Shown piece by piece: positions 62,901 to 64,000 of a stretch of 64,000 bases of DNA; the first letter of the stretch is position 1; every line of letters begins with the position of its first letter. This DNA comes from Aliiroseovarius sp. (lineage in GTDB: Bacteria; Pseudomonadota; Alphaproteobacteria; Rhodobacterales; Rhodobacteraceae): positions 31,560 to 95,559 of the forward strand of contig NZ_JASBTN010000050.1 of the NCBI RefSeq assembly GCF_030148435.1. Reading direction: 5' to 3'. The translations under genes and the position numbers were made by a program. The notes below the pieces were generated by a model. That model was given only the letters and a program-made list of their open reading frames with translations, ran no database searches and was not told the DNA's origin.

Positions 62901-63716
62901 GAAAGCATGGCCTTCCTGGGTCAGGCCTTTGTCGGGGCGCTGTTTCTGATGTTCATCATCCTGCTCGCGCAATTCAACTCGTTTTACAACTCGGTATTGG
63001 TGCTGCTTGCGGTGGTGCTGTCTACCGCAGGCGTTCTGATCGGCATGCTGGTCATGGGCCAGCCGTTTTCGATCATCATGACCGGCACCGGGATCGTGGC
63101 GCTGGCAGGCATCGTCGTGAACAACAATATCGTGCTGATCGACACCTATCAGGATTATGCGCGTTACATGCCCTCGCTGGAGGCGATCACCCGAACCGCC
63201 GAGGCCCGCATCCGTCCGGTGCTGCTGACCACGATCACCACCATGGCGGGTCTGGCCCCGATGATGTTCGGCCTTAGCCTGGATTTCTTCAACGGTGGCT
63301 ATTCGATCAACAGCCCGACCGCGCTGTGGTGGAAACAGCTGGCCACAGCGGTGGTCTTTGGCCTGGGCATCGCCACTGTCCTGACCCTGGTCTTTACCCC
63401 CGCCATGCTGGCGCTGCGGGTGTGGATGGTGCGCGGCGCCTATGGCACCGTGCTGGCGGTGCGTGCCGGCAGCTGGACCAGGGAAGGCAAACGCCTGCGC
63501 GCCGAACTGGCCCGAACCCGCGCGGCCCGCAAGGTCAGGAACCCCGAGCTGATCTGGGACGAGGACGGCATGCCGCTGCTCGAGCGCGATCCCGAACCGC
63601 CCGCCCTGCCGGAACCTGAAAGGGACGCCCCCGAGGGGCCCAATCCGGACAATACCGACAGCCGCCCGACAGGGGACCGGTCCGTCAGCAAGGACACGAC
63701 CGACGCCGCAGAATAG
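59946..63716 (+). CDS. RND efflux permease, unusually long
   Basis: A 1256-residue HAE1-type RND pump, starting MRGIVDWAGDRARM at 59946 in overlap with the adaptor. Landmarks are GLILAVGMLVDGAIVVVEYA (TM4 aspartate motif), GIVALAGIVVNNNIVLIDTY (TM10) and the porter domains. It is about 200 residues longer than AcrB-like pumps. Between the two halves lie two extra hydrophobic segments (about residues 518-540 and 554-574: ALVLPAGSLVYVSALQML and LAILPGALLFLAGCIALTVT) with a basic loop after them. After TM12 there is a charged tail of about 90 residues rich in E, P and R. Substrate unknown. Confidence 0.92.
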   Translation: MRGIVDWAGDRARMVVAFIILSVTAGIVAYVGLPKEGEPDIDIPALFVSVQFPGISAQDSERLLVRTMETELADLDGLDGMTGTAAENYAGVLLEFDFGWDKSAVIADVRDAMNTAEANFPTGADGYTVTEINFSEFPIVIVNLTGPVPERTLVRLANDLQDRLESIDAVLKAELAGHRDEMLEVVIDPLKLEAYNVTAGELISVVQNNNQLIAAGEVRTEQGANAVKIPASFDDVTDIYNLPVKVNGDSVVTLGDLARIRLTFEDRTGTARFNGENTVALQVVKRKGFNLIDTAALVRETVADAREEWPAELRQAVRVGTSNDQSYIVDSMVKQLEGSVITAIALVMIVVLASLGVRSALLVGFAIPTSFLLTFALFGALGVTVSNIVMFGLILAVGMLVDGAIVVVEYADKKMKEGVGPMHAFTMAAKRMFWPIVSSTATTLCAFLPMLFWPGIPGEFMGWLPRTLIFVLSSSLLVALIYLPVMGGVSGRISRLFHVLAESLRPLPWLLRAALVLPAGSLVYVSALQMLNPGYLFSVPLEGSLAILPGALLFLAGCIALTVTLDAARIERKPRRIRAGYHRSPFGWVIYIVSGNPVMPLVTIGAVLFFVVSTFGYYGANNKGVEFFTDSEPEQAIIYVLARGNLSLAEKDAILKQAEEVADGMPAIRSVFAFAGNGGLNQNTGGATAPRDTIGQLQIELVPWRDRPRVTYDAPLLGVIPFERTQIDPAYGGDYVIEELKRRLSEIPAMRYEVLALEGGPASSKPVHLRLKSDDFGPLREATRLVEDEFRRTSGLTSIENTLPLPGIDWELDVDVEMAGRYGTDVMTVGGMVQLVTTGLLLDTMRVDSSDEEIEIRVRLPEKDRVLSTLDTLKLRTAEGLVPLSNFVTRKPVPSLAQIDRTGQTRFHDVKAGVTEGLVKLVSDTGEEEIVSAEEAERRMAEDSRLTQVPVTANERIDTLEAWLQTGVLPVGVDYEWTGDREEQSESMAFLGQAFVGALFLMFIILLAQFNSFYNSVLVLLAVVLSTAGVLIGMLVMGQPFSIIMTGTGIVALAGIVVNNNIVLIDTYQDYARYMPSLEAITRTAEARIRPVLLTTITTMAGLAPMMFGLSLDFFNGGYSINSPTALWWKQLATAVVFGLGIATVLTLVFTPAMLALRVWMVRGAYGTVLAVRAGSWTREGKRLRAELARTRAARKVRNPELIWDEDGMPLLERDPEPPALPEPERDAPEGPNPDNTDSRPTGDRSVSKDTTDAAE

Positions 63717-63992
63717 ACGAAAGGGCCGCAAGACACGCCAGCCCTTTGCCATAAATGGGGCAGCGTCGGGCCGAATGCATTGTAGGCGTGACGCCATGTC
63801 TAAAAGCAGCTCCCGAAGATATCTTCGGGAGCTGTCTGCGACGGATGTCAGCTATGCGGACGAGGACGAAACCGCTCTCGCGGTATTGGCGCTTGTGGCG
63901 TGTGATTAGCTCAGGCTGAAACGGTAGATTTGGTGGATAGGCGCACCTGTCTGACGATTGGGACCTTCTCAATCTGATGACAGGAGGTTCCG
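63717..63992. other. Downstream region after the RND gene
   Basis: 284-base end of the window. It contains a 28-bp perfect palindrome (separate entry) and, at 63796-63909, a 37-codon ORF without a ribosome binding site that I do not call. No terminator is seen right after the RND gene. Confidence 0.4.
63807..63834. repeat. 28-bp perfect palindrome without loop
   Basis: CAGCTCCCGAAGAT (63807-63820) is followed immediately by its exact reverse complement (63821-63834). No spacer is present, so it suits a dimeric DNA-binding protein or a cruciform more than an mRNA hairpin. Confidence 0.9.
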
Positions 63993-64000
63993 ATGACGGA
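63993..64000 (+). CDS. Start of a gene that leaves the window
   Basis: ATGACGGA at the edge with AGGAGG (63982-63987) five bases upstream. Only two codons are visible, so no product can be named. Confidence 0.4.

Noticed and set aside
61020..63797. 925-codon minus-strand frame opposite the RND gene
   Set aside because: Same artefact of high GC at third positions; the plus-strand protein has clear RND motifs.
63796..63909. 37-codon ORF overlapping the 28-bp palindrome
   Set aside because: No ribosome binding site, and the palindrome itself explains part of the open frame.

Overview
The window is a GC-rich chromosomal segment of an alphaproteobacterium, almost certainly a marine Rhodobacteraceae of the Roseobacter group. 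The reasons are an RcGTA-type gene transfer agent cluster, a DddP-type DMSP lyase, a PdhB with its own lipoyl domain, class I fructose-bisphosphate aldolase near pgk, and many short hypotheticals typical of that group. No genus is claimed.

Layout. 1-6700 (+): 3' end of pgk, a hemP iron-uptake mini-operon, class I aldolase, an FtsB/DivIC-like septum protein, and pdhA-pdhB-pdhC. 6760-8035: cysE (-), then a DksA/TraR zinc-finger gene (+). 8110-22348 (-): a complete-looking 14-kb GTA structural cluster (g1 small terminase to g15 host-contact protein plus one trailing gene) with short overlaps, lacking only the small g3.5 gene between portal and protease. 22545-28851 (-): mltG and the fatty-acid genes fabF, acpP, fabG and fabD, with a rhodanese-HigA fusion lodged between acpP and fabF. 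29135-30977 (+): rpsF-rpsR-rplI and a secreted small protein. 31068-32509 (-): trigger factor and tRNA-Leu(UAG). 32672-33725 (+): two tandem degenerate Hint-domain proteins. 33835-35481 (-): fused NAD(P)H-hydrate epimerase/dehydratase carrying an in-frame repeat. 35678-38705 (+): glnB-glnA and two unknowns. 38708-41519: a heme-dependent N-demethylase family gene (-) divergent from dddP (+), then a small cytochrome c. 41675-50205 (+): hydrolase-OsmC fusion, alr, MlaE/MlaF-type ABC genes, a PqiA-domain protein, radA, cvpA, purF, and a small unknown. 50217-54829: GT61-like glycosyltransferase (-), a short-chain dehydrogenase relative, and surE-pcm-nlpD (+). 54937-58499 (-): yfgM-bamB-der, with der split by an in-frame TAA. 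58678-63716 (+): RND adaptor and an unusually long RND pump. The last 284 bases hold a 28-bp perfect palindrome and a strong ribosome binding site with an ATG running off the edge.

How the genes work together. Most of the window is core metabolism and envelope biology: glycolysis to acetyl-CoA (pgk, fba, pdhABC), fatty-acid elongation (fab genes), nitrogen control (glnBA), cell-wall and outer-membrane upkeep (mltG, alr, nlpD, bamB, mla-like genes) and translation. The accessory flavour comes from the GTA cluster, the methylated-osmolyte pair (dddP and the N-demethylase family gene), the Hint pair, the rhodanese-HigA fusion and the RND system. I found no CRISPR array, rRNA, integrase or recognisable complete insertion sequence. 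The signals most worth checking are the stop codon in der, the repeat inside the nnr coding sequence, the promoter/terminator arrangement ahead of the GTA operon, and the two extra hydrophobic segments in the RND pump.
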